Below are positions 1 to 9,970 of a DNA stretch of 64,000 bases, piece by piece. Position numbers and translations under genes: made by a program. The DNA is from Porites lobata (lineage: Eukaryota; Cnidaria; Anthozoa; Scleractinia; Poritidae): assembly GCA_942486035.1 (NCBI GenBank), contig CALNXK010000043.1, positions 172,501 through 236,500 of the forward strand, given 5' to 3'. How positions within the stretch are numbered: the stretch's first letter is position 1; each line of letters begins with the position of its first letter. The notes beneath the pieces were generated by a model. That model was given only the letters and a program-made list of their open reading frames with translations. It searched no databases and was not told the origin of the DNA.

Positions 1-936
1 GCATGCGGAAAAGTATACTGAATATATGTCAAACATATGGTACCTTTATAGAGAAATACTTGATTTCACCTGAAAAAAGTCATTTTTTTTTATTCATAAA
101 GATGTCTCTAGAGTAGTTAAACTGGTTCTGATTAAGAAACAACGGATGAACAAATATATTTTGGACTTTATCAGACTGTGCAATAAAAACTACAGATTGT
201 TTTAGGGTGCATTGCTTTAGCTGTTGTTTCATGAAAACATTGACAGTCTTTGTTGTAACTTGTGCGGGTTCGCCAAAAAATAATGGCTTTAACTCGTAAA
301 TAATAAATGAAACCGGAAAACAAAGCAAGTGTGATAGTATTGTTAAGATCCCTCTATACTTTAAAGATTCTGTCCTCATCAAGAACTATTGCGACTAACT
401 TGTTCCGCTTTTATTTCAAGATGTTCGGGATACCAAAGAAATTCGCGAAATTTAAGAGCCAGAAAAACAGTTGCGGTCTGGAAATTAACGACGCAAAATT
501 TACTAACCTACCGCTTCCCCGCCCAAGAATTCATTAAAAAATATTAATGAAATTCAAATATAAAATACTATAAAACTAAAACTTCTATATTTCGTAGATA
601 AATGCAAAAAGGCTGTGCTAAGTCTCAAACGCATAAGTTTTTGTAAAGGTTTCGCTTTGTAACAGTCTTTAAGTACGTCTTTACAATTATATACTGAATC
701 AAATTGGCTGTAGCCCCCTTTCGGAGAAACCTACTTTTTTTCATTCAGATGATTTTTGAAAAATTGCAAAAAGTTTCTTTATATCCAAGTTTTTTTTTTC
801 TCCAAATACGCGTGAAGTTTTAGCCTCGTGAAATTTGTCTCTACAGAATTACATGCCAAGGAGAATTAACACCTACAACGTACTGAAAAGGAGTGAAAAC
901 CTCGATAGCTGAAAATGATGTTACAGCTTGACTTAC
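1..936 (-). other. Intron following the first exon of the partial PAN-domain gene
   Basis: This stretch lies downstream of the splice donor at 936-935 on the minus strand, so it should be intron of the gene whose first exon is 937-1308. I looked for the EGF exon that follows in the two paralogues (pattern PCELNPCMNGATCQ) on the minus strand and did not find it here, so the rest of the gene lies left of the window or the copy is broken. The sequence is AT-rich with poly-T runs; short open frames show no recognisable domain. Confidence 0.5.
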
Positions 937-1308
937 CGTGAAACTATAGTGATGAAATTCTGTACTTTCAATGAACAAATCCAGTGAAGTAAATTTATCC
1001 GCGTCCAAGAGATGACAAATTGATTTATTATCTACCTTCAGAGTTGGACCGAAATTCAGTGATCGGCATTGCACAAGTTCAGCGCACGCTTCCACACAGT
1101 CATCAGCACTGTCCACGATAATAGATTCGATCGGTGTGGAATTAAGTTTATGATTCGGAAAGGGGAAAAAGTTGCAGTAAAGAAAAACTCCATTTTCTAC
1201 ATCAGTAGAATCTTTTAAAGCTGTGGATGTAGCATTCTCTATCAGGAAAAGCGAAAGAAATAGATAGAAAAGGCACTGAACACCTAACTGTAGTGAGAGG
1301 TAATCCAT
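937..1308 (-). CDS. PAN/Apple-domain secreted protein, first exon only (skeletal matrix protein 5-like, copy A)
   Basis: The exon starts at the ATG at 1308 and ends at a GTAAGT donor (TTCACG|GTAAGT), giving 124 codons in phase 0. The first about 25 residues are a hydrophobic signal peptide (LFYLFLSLFLIENA). After it comes a PAN/Apple-like segment with spaced cysteines and the family motifs QCRSLNF, CHLLDADKF and FHHYSFT. The two plus-strand paralogues have CRSTNLK, CQLLDTDKF and FHHYSFT (4137-4502) and CRSTNFQ, CQILDTNKF and YRHHSFS (11553-11918). The donor falls at the same place in all three. PAN domains usually bind proteins or carbohydrates outside the cell. The gene is transcribed leftwards, head-to-head with copy B. 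Later exons are not in the window, so an isolated pseudogene fragment is possible. Confidence 0.75.
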
Positions 1309-1444
1309 TTCTTACGAAACTTTCCACTCTGTTAAAAGGCTTCTGAACATCAAAGTTTTCAAGGGTTTCATCTTCGGAACTTTTGTGATTGGACAAAAAC
1401 TTGTAAAGTGCTTAGTAACATCTCGATACCGCCTTAGCAACAAC

Positions 1445-1457
1445 GTTGCCTAGCAAC
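1445..1457. promoter_or_regulatory. RFX-type X-box candidate
   Basis: The sequence GTTGCCTAGCAAC is a near-perfect inverted repeat of the RFX half-site (GTTGCC/GGCAAC family), with a second half-site (CTTAGCAAC) about ten bases to its left. It lies about 140 bp upstream of the start codon of copy A. RFX factors bind such X-boxes in animals. Whether this one acts here is inference; transposon-derived sequence nearby (1470-1660) could also have brought it in. Confidence 0.4.
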
Positions 1458-2085
1458 ATTTTCCTGAGTCCACAATCGTTAGCGTTGCTAAGAACCGCTG
1501 GCTTGATGGAGTGTACTTTAACTGGCAGGTGACTTTTATCGTTGTTTCACCCCCCCCCCCCCCCCCCACACCAAAAAATTTGGCATAACAATTGTCTTCG
1601 ATTTCTGTGGGAACGATTGTAATACCTAGGAGAAACTGGAAACAATGGTTATACAAACTTTGGGGGCTTTGGGGTCTACGTGAAAATGGTGAATGCAAAG
1701 ACGTCCTTTAGCCAATCAGAAATAATACTTGTCAGAATTGTAGTACGTGATGTTTTAACGATAAGGTTATGACACGCTATTCGTACTACGTGACAATACC
1801 TGCGTGGGTTAGTAGTACCTATTGAAAATAGCTTCGGCAAGGAAAATGCGGCTTGAAGGATTTTCCCACTTTTAATAACATATTTAAAATAATCAAGCAT
1901 TTAGAAATTTGTGTTAGTAATACGGACAAATTTAATTTGTTTCAACGAATCTTTTTTGCGGCGGTTTATACAATGTGTTAACTAACCTCGCTTCCAGGTT
2001 CGACCTCGTTACCAGGGAAGAAAGAAAACCCTTGGGGAGGAGGTTGGTCCAGGTTTTTGTCATCGGTCCCCCAACGGAGGCAAAC

Positions 2086-3436
2086 CTGGGCTCGGTTACA
2101 TAAAACCTGCACTTAAGTGCTCACTTACGTTGGTCAATAACGAATCCGTTAGGGGTACACTTACGGGTGTTGCATGGAACGCACTTAGCACTCTCTTAAG
2201 TTTCTGTTTTACGTGGTAACTTACGCACAAACTCAATTAAAGGAACACGTAACTTTGTGATAGTACTTTAATTATTAATTTGAGTGTAAAAGAAGTGTCA
2301 AGTCGTTTAGAATAGGTCACGTATCCGTACTGTTTTTATCAAAGTTAACGAGATCTTTTACTGAAAAGTGAAAAAAAGTTTTTTCTTTACGTAATTCCGT
2401 TCTAATGGGCTTTGTTAACCTCTGATGTATACTTTAAAGCCGTCGTTAAGAAAAAAAATTTCCATTCAACGTTGATATTGAGGCAAAATAATGATTGCAT
2501 GCAAACTTAATTTAAATGAGAGTCTTAAAAGTAACTTAGCTCCCGTATATTTACGTGCACCCTCAATTTCTGTTGCATAAATAGCACTTAAGAGAATTAT
2601 CACTAAAGAAAATCGTAAGTGCAGCCAACTGAGTGAATTCGCCAAGTGGACAACTTAAGTAATTTAATGCAACTGACTTAAGTTACGAGTACACGTACAA
2701 TATTACACCAGTAATTGTCACGGACGTTTTAGTGGCCGACCATTTAACTCTTGAGGGGGGGGGGGGTGATTTTGAAAAAAAATTTCCTGCAAGCGCTTGT
2801 CGGAAGAAAAAAATTGCATGCAGCACAAATGTAATAAAGAGCTTAAGGGAAAAAAAGGGAAAAAAATATCCTGCCCACCATATTGCTAGAAAAAAAAAAT
2901 CTTGATGACCAGAAATCACCCACCCCCACCCTCAAGAGTTAAATGGTCGGCCCCTTATGCAACCGGGCCCAGCCGTTTCGAATACTTTTAAGCCTCGTTG
3001 AATGAATAGGGAAAGGCAGTTTTTACTAAAAGAAAGTTTTATATCAGCAGAAGAAAGTGTTTTATCACTTTTTTAAACAAAAAGTTCAACCAAGAAACTT
3101 CGACATAAAAATACTTTTTTGGAGGTTAACAAAGAGCATAAGAACTGAATTACGTAAAGAAAAGACTTGTTTCACTTCTCAGTAAAAGAACTCGTTAACT
3201 TTAGTAAAAACAGTAAAGATGCGAGACCTTCATAGGTCCCTTAAATTTATGTGCTATTTTTCCCGTAAAAAAAGTTTTTATGTAACACCCGCAATTTCCG
3301 TTGCATAATTCTCATTTAAGTGAATTTATAACACTTACGAAAATCGAAACTGCAGTCACTTAAGTGAATTCCCTTGAGTTACGAGTACACGTAAGTATAC
3401 CCGTAATTGTTCCGGGTTTTTATGCGGCAACTGGGC
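2086..3436. mobile_element. Composite non-autonomous DNA transposon with long inverted arms
   Basis: Three copies of one end motif (TGGGCTCGGTTACATAAAAC-like) are visible: forward at 2086, inverted at about 2953-2972, and inverted at about 3416-3436. The segment 2324-2440 is inverted at about 3112-3222 (shared core TTTCTTTACGTAATTC). The segment 2567-2735 recurs as a degenerate direct copy at 3298-3417 (shared ACGAGTACACGTA). A second palindrome, with ends GGCCGACCATTTAACTC, sits inside at 2729-2955. I read this as at least two related inverted-repeat elements, one interrupted by another. No transposase frame is visible. Confidence 0.6.
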
Positions 3437-4136
3437 TCGAGGAACGAAGTTATACTTTGGAAGTACTGTAACGTTCGTAACTATACTATGGTTACAGTAA
3501 GGTCTTAAGTATTTTAAGAACTAATCCTACGTCTTTTAATTTTCATATCTCATAAACTAAAACAACTTCAATCATTATCTATCTTGTATTTTTTGACAAA
3601 GGTCATTAAAATTCGATGTAGTTGGCAAATCGTTTTATTTCAAAAGTCCGCTCTCAGAAATATTGTCGCTAGCCGTGATCGCGTAATCCATAGTGTCGAA
3701 AAATTTAATTATAAGAGACTGCAGACTGTGAAGACGGTTTGCGGATGATCCATGGAGACTTAATTTTGGCTGGTAATACAAAAGAGGTCCTACGGGGAAG
3801 ATCTGTTATTGAAGCTTGTTCCAAAACTAACGCAGTTAATAATAACTGCATTGTTGTAATCCGTTATTGCGCAAGCAGGTTTCATAGCAACCCAAAAGAA
3901 CGAATTTTCCTGTTTGCTGCGATTTCGAAACTCATTAAATAAATACAGTAGGATTTCAAAGGAAGCATCAGCTTTGAGGAATTGTCAATTAAGCGAAAAC
4001 GCGATTGGTTTGAAAATTGTTTATTCAACAGCAACGTAACCTGGGGGCAATATATTTTATTTATTGGGAAAAAGGTTTCTTACGGCTATGTTCGAAGACT
4101 TTTAGACTCCTATTTTTACAAGATTTTTAGCCTTTC

Positions 4137-6585
4137 ATGCAGCTTGATATGGTTGAAACCTCGCATTACCTTACCCTATTTTTGCTGTTGTTTCGAGGAG
4201 GTGTGCTTGCGTCCACGAACTACAAAGGTTATTTCGATTTTGATGGTGGGACGTTTGCATATGGTAATGCAGTGGCGTTTTATGGCCAAATGCTCAACTC
4301 TACGCCAATCGATTCCAAGGAAATCGTAGACGATACAGAATGCTTTCGAGCCTGTGTTAAAGACTCTCGCTGTCGGTCAACGAACTTGAAATTAGTTGAA
4401 GAACAAAGCGGTAAATTTCTGTGCCAACTTTTGGATACTGATAAATTTACTTCTCCAGAAGTTTTCAACGGGAGCTCGGACTTTCATCACTACAGCTTCA
4501 CGGTAAGCATGACTAGAAGTATAGATGCTGAATTTTTTTGAATAATTGATTACTTTACAAGCTATACTGTCAACGTTTGACAGAGTGTCTTCACTAATTT
4601 AATAGAGCAGACATTTTGAAACTAACTTGACTGCGCTTTATTTTGCTCAACAAACGAAAAAAAAATGCCCAACTCGTGTTTGATGAAATAAATTTCCAGA
4701 AAATGGGTTTAAGGGATATTTTTAGTGATTTGAAGCTGCTAAACATTGTTGAGGGCCAAGATGATAACAAACGAGCAACAAAAAGTCGCAGTGGTATTCC
4801 CACCCTACCTGCGAGCAGTTATCAATCATTTAGTTCTAACAGACTAAAGATAACGTGGTTGATGAGGAGAGGGAAAACCGGAGTTTTCCCGGAGAAAACT
4901 TCTCAAGGCAAGACCGGCAACCAACATAAAACTTAAATATTTATAAAACTAACATTCTGCATCGCCATGGGATTGGGCAACAATCCGGCAGGAGATTTTT
5001 CTCAATTCTTCCCCTATTAATTGCTGAAGATAGAGAACAAGCTTAACGCTTCCGTAGAGTAATGAAACAGGACTGCCTGGAAAGAAATGTCAATTTTATC
5101 CCAAAAAAGTGAGCGTATTAGTGTTATTACCATCTAGCGTCGTAGTGTAAAAGAAATATTTCGGGAGTAAAGAGACTTTTGTTGGAGCCCTAATTGGAAG
5201 AGCTGTGTGCATGCAATAGCAATTTACAAAAGCATCGATAAAAAACTCTCGTTTTTTGAAAGTACGAGATTTTATTAGAACTTTTGGAAGTACTTAGAAA
5301 CTATTATCGTTTATTTTAATTCTCTTGTTAGTTCAGTTTGAGTTGGTTAAATCTTGTAAAAATCGTTGCTTTATAGTTTCTAATTGAAGTATATTTTCGT
5401 CAACATGACAGAAATTAAACGTCTTCTCTCTCCTCAGGCCCCATGCGAGCTTAACCCTTGTATGAACGGAGCTACCTGCCAGCCAATCAAAAACAAGTAC
5501 GACTTTAAATGCATATGTGCACCTGGCTATCACGGAAAGCTCTGTAATGCAAGTAAGTACATAATAATAATAATAATTCCTTTATTTACCCTCGCCAGTA
5601 TTTATAGCACTTATGCTAGTGGGGCCGAGCAAATAACTGAAGCAAACAATTCAAATTGAACTTAACAGGGTAAAGAATCTCAACTGACCGGAGGCAAACC
5701 AATTGGCTATTTACCAGCACGGCCGAGGATTTGAATTCGGGACTACCGTGAACAAATCCAGCTAGCGGTCAGGGTGAGAATTGAACTTGGAGCCTCCGAA
5801 TTGCAAGTCCGCTGTGCTACTCAACAGGGGTGGATCTAGGGGGAGGGTGCAGGGGGCGCGCACCTCCCCCCCCCTGAAATGACCAGCGGCTTTCTAATTA
5901 ACACTGTGCAGTCTGTTTAACAGTTATACAAAATCTGCTTTATCATTTGATATGTATTCTCAGCAGTTCACATTATGTTATTGCCTAGTCGAAAGCCTTC
6001 TTCTTCGTATTCGCTATTAAAATTTGTTTACGTCACCAGTCAATTACGCCATTCCTTAGTAGTGCACCCCCTCCTACGAAAAATCCTGAATCCGCCTCTG
6101 TCAAACTCAAATACAAAAAAGCAAACCCGCAGGATTAGAGCCAAAGTAACATGTCTGAAAAGCGGTTTCAATTAACAAGTAAATATTGAAAAGAAACAAG
6201 CCTAATTTATCTGGTTTAGGTTGCCAGAAAGATGGTCAAATTTTTATCCATGGTTTAAGCTTAATGTAATTTAAAAATCATCCATTTGTAAGGATGTGCT
6301 CCTTGAAGTTAGAATCGTTTGCTAAACATTTAGTCAGAGACCCACTCACTGTCAACCAAAAAATGACAGTCCAAAAACGGCTATAGGAAAGAAAACCTTT
6401 GAGGAACCGATCCTTGGCTAACATGATTGTTAAACTCCGGCTTCTTTATAGTTACTGATTAGCTTTGTAGTTCTGCGCCTTTGTAGCAGCCCCACAGGCG
6501 AGCCCACAGCAAAAAACTAACATTGTCACACCATACGCGCATGTGCTGCTGTGAAAGGTATGGTTTCCAAGCAGTTTGCTCTAGG

Positions 6586-6624
<39 letters not shown>

Positions 6625-8632
6625 GTATCATTTTTTTCAGGAAACTGATCAGTTGGTTGAAGATTTTATCTAGACTAGGGATTGTGGTATAAGGTTTTGT
6701 TTTGGCTAGACTGTGCCAGTGACCTCAGTAGTTTTTGGAACACAGCTACTCTAGGATAGGGGGGATTTGGGGAGTTTACTCTAGTATAGGGTAGCAAAAT
6801 TCAGCTGAACTAGCTCTGGTATAGGTTAAGGGTTCCAGAGTCTCAGCGGCACATCCCCACCCAGAAATTCCTAAAGTACCCCCCCGGGAGAGGAGCGTTA
6901 CTCAATGGTCACAGCAATGCAAATAAGGGCGAGATGTCGAGTACTTTTATGGTGAAAACCAACCCCCATGTTGATGCGTTTAACATTGAAGTTTGTCTCT
7001 CATCAGCTTATCGAAGTTGTGTTGAATTGTTAAATGCTGGATATAACAAGTCTGGAATTAACGTGATCAAGCCATCCCAGTCCCAGTCAGACACCCTTAA
7101 TGTCTCCTGTGACCAGACCAGCAGAGGTGGAGGTGAGAATACGCATGCCCAAACTTGTTTGACCGATGATTGAATGATTGTGACGAGGAGGCAATCAGTC
7201 ACAATGAGCGAGGGTATATATAAGACTTTCATATGGATAGCTTGGACGGACTGACTCACATCACAGCGACTCTTAATATCATTTAGACCTATTTTCTTTG
7301 AAGAAAAAAAAAACATTAACGGAGACAGATAACCTCTATTTTAAACCTGACAGTTTAATTGAACATGTTTCGAGGGTGCGATGGAGCTTAACAACTAATG
7401 TTTACTACGAGATTGTTTCGCACTTTCAATAGGTTGGACTATGGTGTTCAAGGTTGTTAGTGGTGTAGGAGATAATATTTACCAACTGTGGTCATCAGCA
7501 TCCCCTTTGAACGAGGAGAAAACAGCGATTTTGAACACCAGTCCTTCAATTCCAATACACTATAAGAACCGCCTGGTACCAAACTGGCAAACAGCTGACC
7601 CAAAAGAGGTAAGGTAGCGGGGGCTCGCCCCCGGGTAGGAGGGTACCTAGCGGGGACAAAACAGTAATTTTGAACACCAGTCCTTCGATTCCATAACACT
7701 ATAAGAGCCGCCTGGTAACAAATTGGCAAACACCTGAACCAAAGGAGGTCACAGTGTAGACTGAGGAGGCTCGAATTATTCTCAGTAGTTCCCCAATGAT
7801 TCGTTCTGTAGACACGTTTCGATTAATGCTGTTACTCAAGAACCCGCGAAAGGGAGCGAGAAGAAAATTCTTTGATTTTCATTTGTTTTTATTAGTTTTA
7901 GTGGCTCACATTTTGCAATTCAATTTTCTTTCATTCATGAATAAAGTGAGTAGCCCGTACTAAATTCTTGGTTAATACACTTAAGGTCAACCTCAAACAA
8001 ATTTTTTTTCCCTTTTAGGTACGCGTGGCACTGTATGAAAATCAAAACGAAGTTTTGTCCATCGTGTTTAATGCTACAAACAGCGACAACGAAAACTGGT
8101 TTTCCGCAAATCGGGTGATATCCTCTCCATGGACAGACCTAACCACCAGTTTTCATCAGTTTTTCAGTATTCCTGGGGATTTAGCTCTTAAACGATATTT
8201 TTATATCGCTGGACCTTACCTCACTTGTGCTGGTGATTCGGGATGGCTTCTGATTGGAGGGGACGGCTGTTCCTGGGAGAATCGATTTCCTGCAGGAACC
8301 ATCATGTACAGCAAACTTACAACTTCCATTAATATGAGTGACTACGGTAAGTTATACACTTTAATGTGTCACGTTGATGCAAATTTGAAGGCAAAACTTG
8401 CCCGATTTTGATTTTGAAAAAAATTGGATAAACTCACCAGTTTAAAGCTCTGTGCCGGAAGTTAGAACCACCTTCTGTGACGAAATATATGGGGAGCACC
8501 ACATTAAAACCACCTTAGTCAGGGCAGTACTCAGTGAAACACCATGCTTGTGTACTGATGGTTTTAATCATGCTTATTCTTGCCGCAGCAAACACTGGTG
8601 TCGCAGATGTCTTGATCGTGTACATTCGTTAA
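4137..8632 (+). CDS. Secreted PAN-EGF-fibrinogen-like protein (skeletal organic matrix protein 5-like, copy B)
   Basis: Six exons join in frame to 384 aa: 4137-4502, 5438-5552, 7007-7132, 7433-7608, 8019-8346, 8589-8632. All introns are GT/AG and all phases agree. Exon 1 gives a signal peptide (HYLTLFLLLFRGGVLAS) and a PAN/Apple segment; the ATG at 4149 is an alternative start. Exon 2 is one EGF-like domain with six cysteines. Exons 3-4 (YRSCVELLNAGYNKSG, then GGGWTMVFK) match the start of fibrinogen C-terminal/intelectin-type domains. Exons 5-6 are family-specific and end in GVADVLIVYIR. The architecture matches what I recall of coral skeletal organic matrix protein 5; the name is by recall. 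It should be secreted to the extracellular or skeletal matrix. Exon 4 is followed by a partial copy of itself at about 7649-7746. Confidence 0.85.
4862..4937 (-). mobile_element. SINE fragment, same family as 40105-40380
   Basis: Read on the minus strand, this contains GTTGGTTGCC..., then TTTTCTCCGGGAAAACTCCG and GGTTTTCCCTCTCC. The same body segment (GGTTTTTCTCCGAGTTCCCG) occurs on the plus strand at about 40228. Only part of the SINE body is present, inside intron 1 of copy B. Confidence 0.5.
5556..5823 (-). mobile_element. tRNA-derived SINE with an (ATT)n tail
   Basis: On the minus strand the element begins with a tRNA-like head: an A-box-like AGTAGCACAGCGG, a CTTGCAA anticodon-loop-like segment and a B-box-like AAGTTCAATTC at about 5755-5822. 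A body follows that contains TCCTCGGCCGTGCTGG. It ends in AATAAAGGAATTATTATTAT, seen on the plus strand as the (ATA)n run at about 5560-5577. The tail sits only about ten bases past the donor of the EGF exon of copy B. It is too degenerate and lacks the folded arms needed to be called a working tRNA-Cys gene. Confidence 0.65.
5825..6100. mobile_element. Short DNA transposon, CAGGGGYGGATC family, copy 1
   Basis: The ends are CAGGGGTGGATCTAGG and, inverted, CCTGAATCCGCCTCTG. Sub-terminal blocks (AGGGTGCAGGGGG... and GTGCACCCCCTCCTA) match the second copy at 18138-18316. CAGGGG ends are typical of hAT-type non-autonomous elements. I could not see a clean 8-bp duplication. It abuts the SINE at its left. 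Confidence 0.65.
6580..6830 (+). repeat. Degenerate repeat of a TCTAGGATAGGG motif
   Basis: The motif TCTAGGATAGGGTA and variants (TCTAGAATAGGG, TCTAGACTAGGG, TCTAGTATAGGG, TCTGGTATAGG) recur six or more times over about 250 bp, at irregular spacing of about 30-65 bp. It lies in intron 2 of copy B. No coding potential is visible. Confidence 0.55.
7649..7746 (+). pseudogene. Partial tandem duplicate of exon 4 of copy B
   Basis: The 3' half of exon 4 (about 7511-7608, ending ACAGCTGACCCAAAAGAG|GT) is repeated about 137 bp downstream with roughly 90 percent identity (ending ACACCTGAACCAAAGGAG|GT). Shared stretches include TTTTGAACACCAGTCCTTC and CACTATAAGA.CCGCCTGGTA. The duplicate keeps a GAG|GT donor-like end but lacks the exon's start and an acceptor. 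A one-base shift (CCATAACAC against CCAATACAC) also changes its spacing. It should not be used in the main transcript. Confidence 0.7.
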
Positions 8633-9074
8633 TTACAAGGTAAGAGGACCACATGTTATTCATGTTATCTATAGTCCGCAGAATATTTTGGGTTTGGAAA
8701 ATATTTTGATACTCAAACGAAGATAAGTCTACTAGAATATTTTCCTCTTTCTGACGCGTTTTCGTTCGGAAACCCCTTTTAAATACTTAGCTTGGGACAA
8801 GCCACTCAGTATTGATCGAGTGACGCGGTCCAGACTAATATAGGTCCTGGAGTGGAGAGTTTTCCGAAAAAAGTCGTCGACACTTGTTTGTGCACTAAAG
8901 CCTATTTTCCATGAATCGAAGGCTTTTCTGTGCGAAACCCGTTCGTGTAAACTTTGCAATCTTTCCTGAGTTGCAACACTTAGCGTGGAGAAAGAAATAC
9001 AATGGGAAGCAATAAAAGATGTTTTCGACTCCAGAGATGGTTAAACTCTTGTCCTATGAGATTGAAAGGGCGTA

Positions 9075-9163
9075 GCCTGCGAACAGCAGACGCATTTCCG
9101 GTCGATCGGAGGAAGGGAAGCGACGACCGGAAATGTGTCTGCAGTTCGCAGGCCATTATTAAT
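9075..9163. mobile_element. Palindromic short transposon with flanking direct repeat
   Basis: Inverted arms GCCTGCGAACAGCAGACGCA and TGTGTCTGCAGTTCGCAGGC flank a short loop; the arms also share TTTCCGGTCG/CGACCGGAAA. The direct repeat AAAGGGCGTAG occurs at 9065-9075 and 9164-9174, consistent with a target-site duplication of about 9-11 bp. An extra CATTATTAAT follows the right arm. The ends resemble TAGCCTGCGAA at 32534 and TAGCCTGAGAA at 42083, suggesting one Mutator-like superfamily. Confidence 0.6.
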
Positions 9164-9817
9164 AAAGGGCGTAGCGCAACTTCTAAAGGACACAGAAGGC
9201 TCCCTTTAAGAGCAAGACGTATTTGCAACGACTCAAAGTAAATTTTCTATTGGGCCTAGCTAGCTGTTAAATATTTGAAAGCTTGTGGAAATGTTGGGGA
9301 AATAAGTGGAACTGTCTTGTTTATTTACAGGTGCCAAGCAGCGGGGAGTCTCTTACATTGTAGTTTGAAGCAGTAACAAATGATTTATTTGCAACATAAG
9401 TCACATGATACTTTAATAGCTTAGGGTCTTTAGCCTTATACAAGAATACCTTTACAAAATGTAGTTGGGAAACACTCCCACGGCTATAAACAGCAAATTA
9501 TTTACATGTTACGTCTATTATCGACCAATCAATGATAATTTATATCTCGGCTTATTCTGTCACGAGAAATTTTGCCTCGAATCTGTAGCTCGATGTAGCT
9601 CTACTTAAAAGCGCGTCGCTTCGTAGCCACCGAGTAGCACCTGTCGTGACCTGTTCCAGATATTCGGATATGTAGAGCGAGGAGAAGTATCTACCACTGT
9701 CTAAACTCCCGGAACAGCTTACGCCCGCCTCGCTGCGTTCAACTTCACATATATTATAAATAATTGTAAACGATTTGAGCCCAGGAGTCATTAATTTCAT
9801 GATTAGGTTGAGCATGA

Positions 9818-9970
9818 TCGTCAGGGTGAACGTAGTCCTGAATAGGACTGTTGTTGACAGTGACTGACGTTTCGACGGCGGTAGTCATCTTCAGAGTCAC
9901 TTTGACTTTGACTCTGAAGATGACTACCTATTCAGCATTACGTTGACCCGGAAGATCATGCCCATCGTCC
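9818..9970. mobile_element. Inverted pair of retroelement-like tails
   Basis: The minus strand reads GACTCTGAAGATGACTACC, then GTCGAAACGTCAGTCACTG, then GTCAACAACAGTCC and CAGGACTACGTTCACCC. This kind of segment is familiar from 3' ends of Penelope-like and other retroelements in invertebrates (recall, not search). A degenerate second copy runs the other way from about 9905 (GACTCTGAAGATGACTACC, then ACGTTGACCC and GATCATGC), making a head-to-head pair. No reverse transcriptase is present. Confidence 0.4.

Larger units (their letters stand above)
1309..4136. other. Intergenic region between divergent PAN-domain genes
   Basis: This is a 2.8-kb gap between the start codons of copy A (minus) and copy B (plus). 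It holds an RFX-like site near copy A, an 18-base C run at 1550-1567, and a composite inverted-repeat element at about 2086-3436. I see no further coding exon. The 67-aa frame at 3739-3942 has no recognisable domain or family relation. Confidence 0.6.

Noticed and set aside
1550..1567. Run of 18 Cs as a functional i-motif or G-quadruplex site
   Set aside because: A simple homopolymer, next to decayed transposon sequence; similar G or C runs occur inside other elements (about 2755-2767, 5868-5877), so no special role is supported.
5755..5822. tRNA-Cys-like sequence on the minus strand
   Set aside because: It has box-like words and a GCA-like anticodon loop but lacks proper acceptor and D-arm pairing, and it continues into a SINE body with an (ATT)n tail.
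7649..7746. Alternative exon of copy B
   Set aside because: It lacks an acceptor and the first half of the exon; read-through from exon 4 meets a TAG soon after the donor. Kept as a duplicated fragment.
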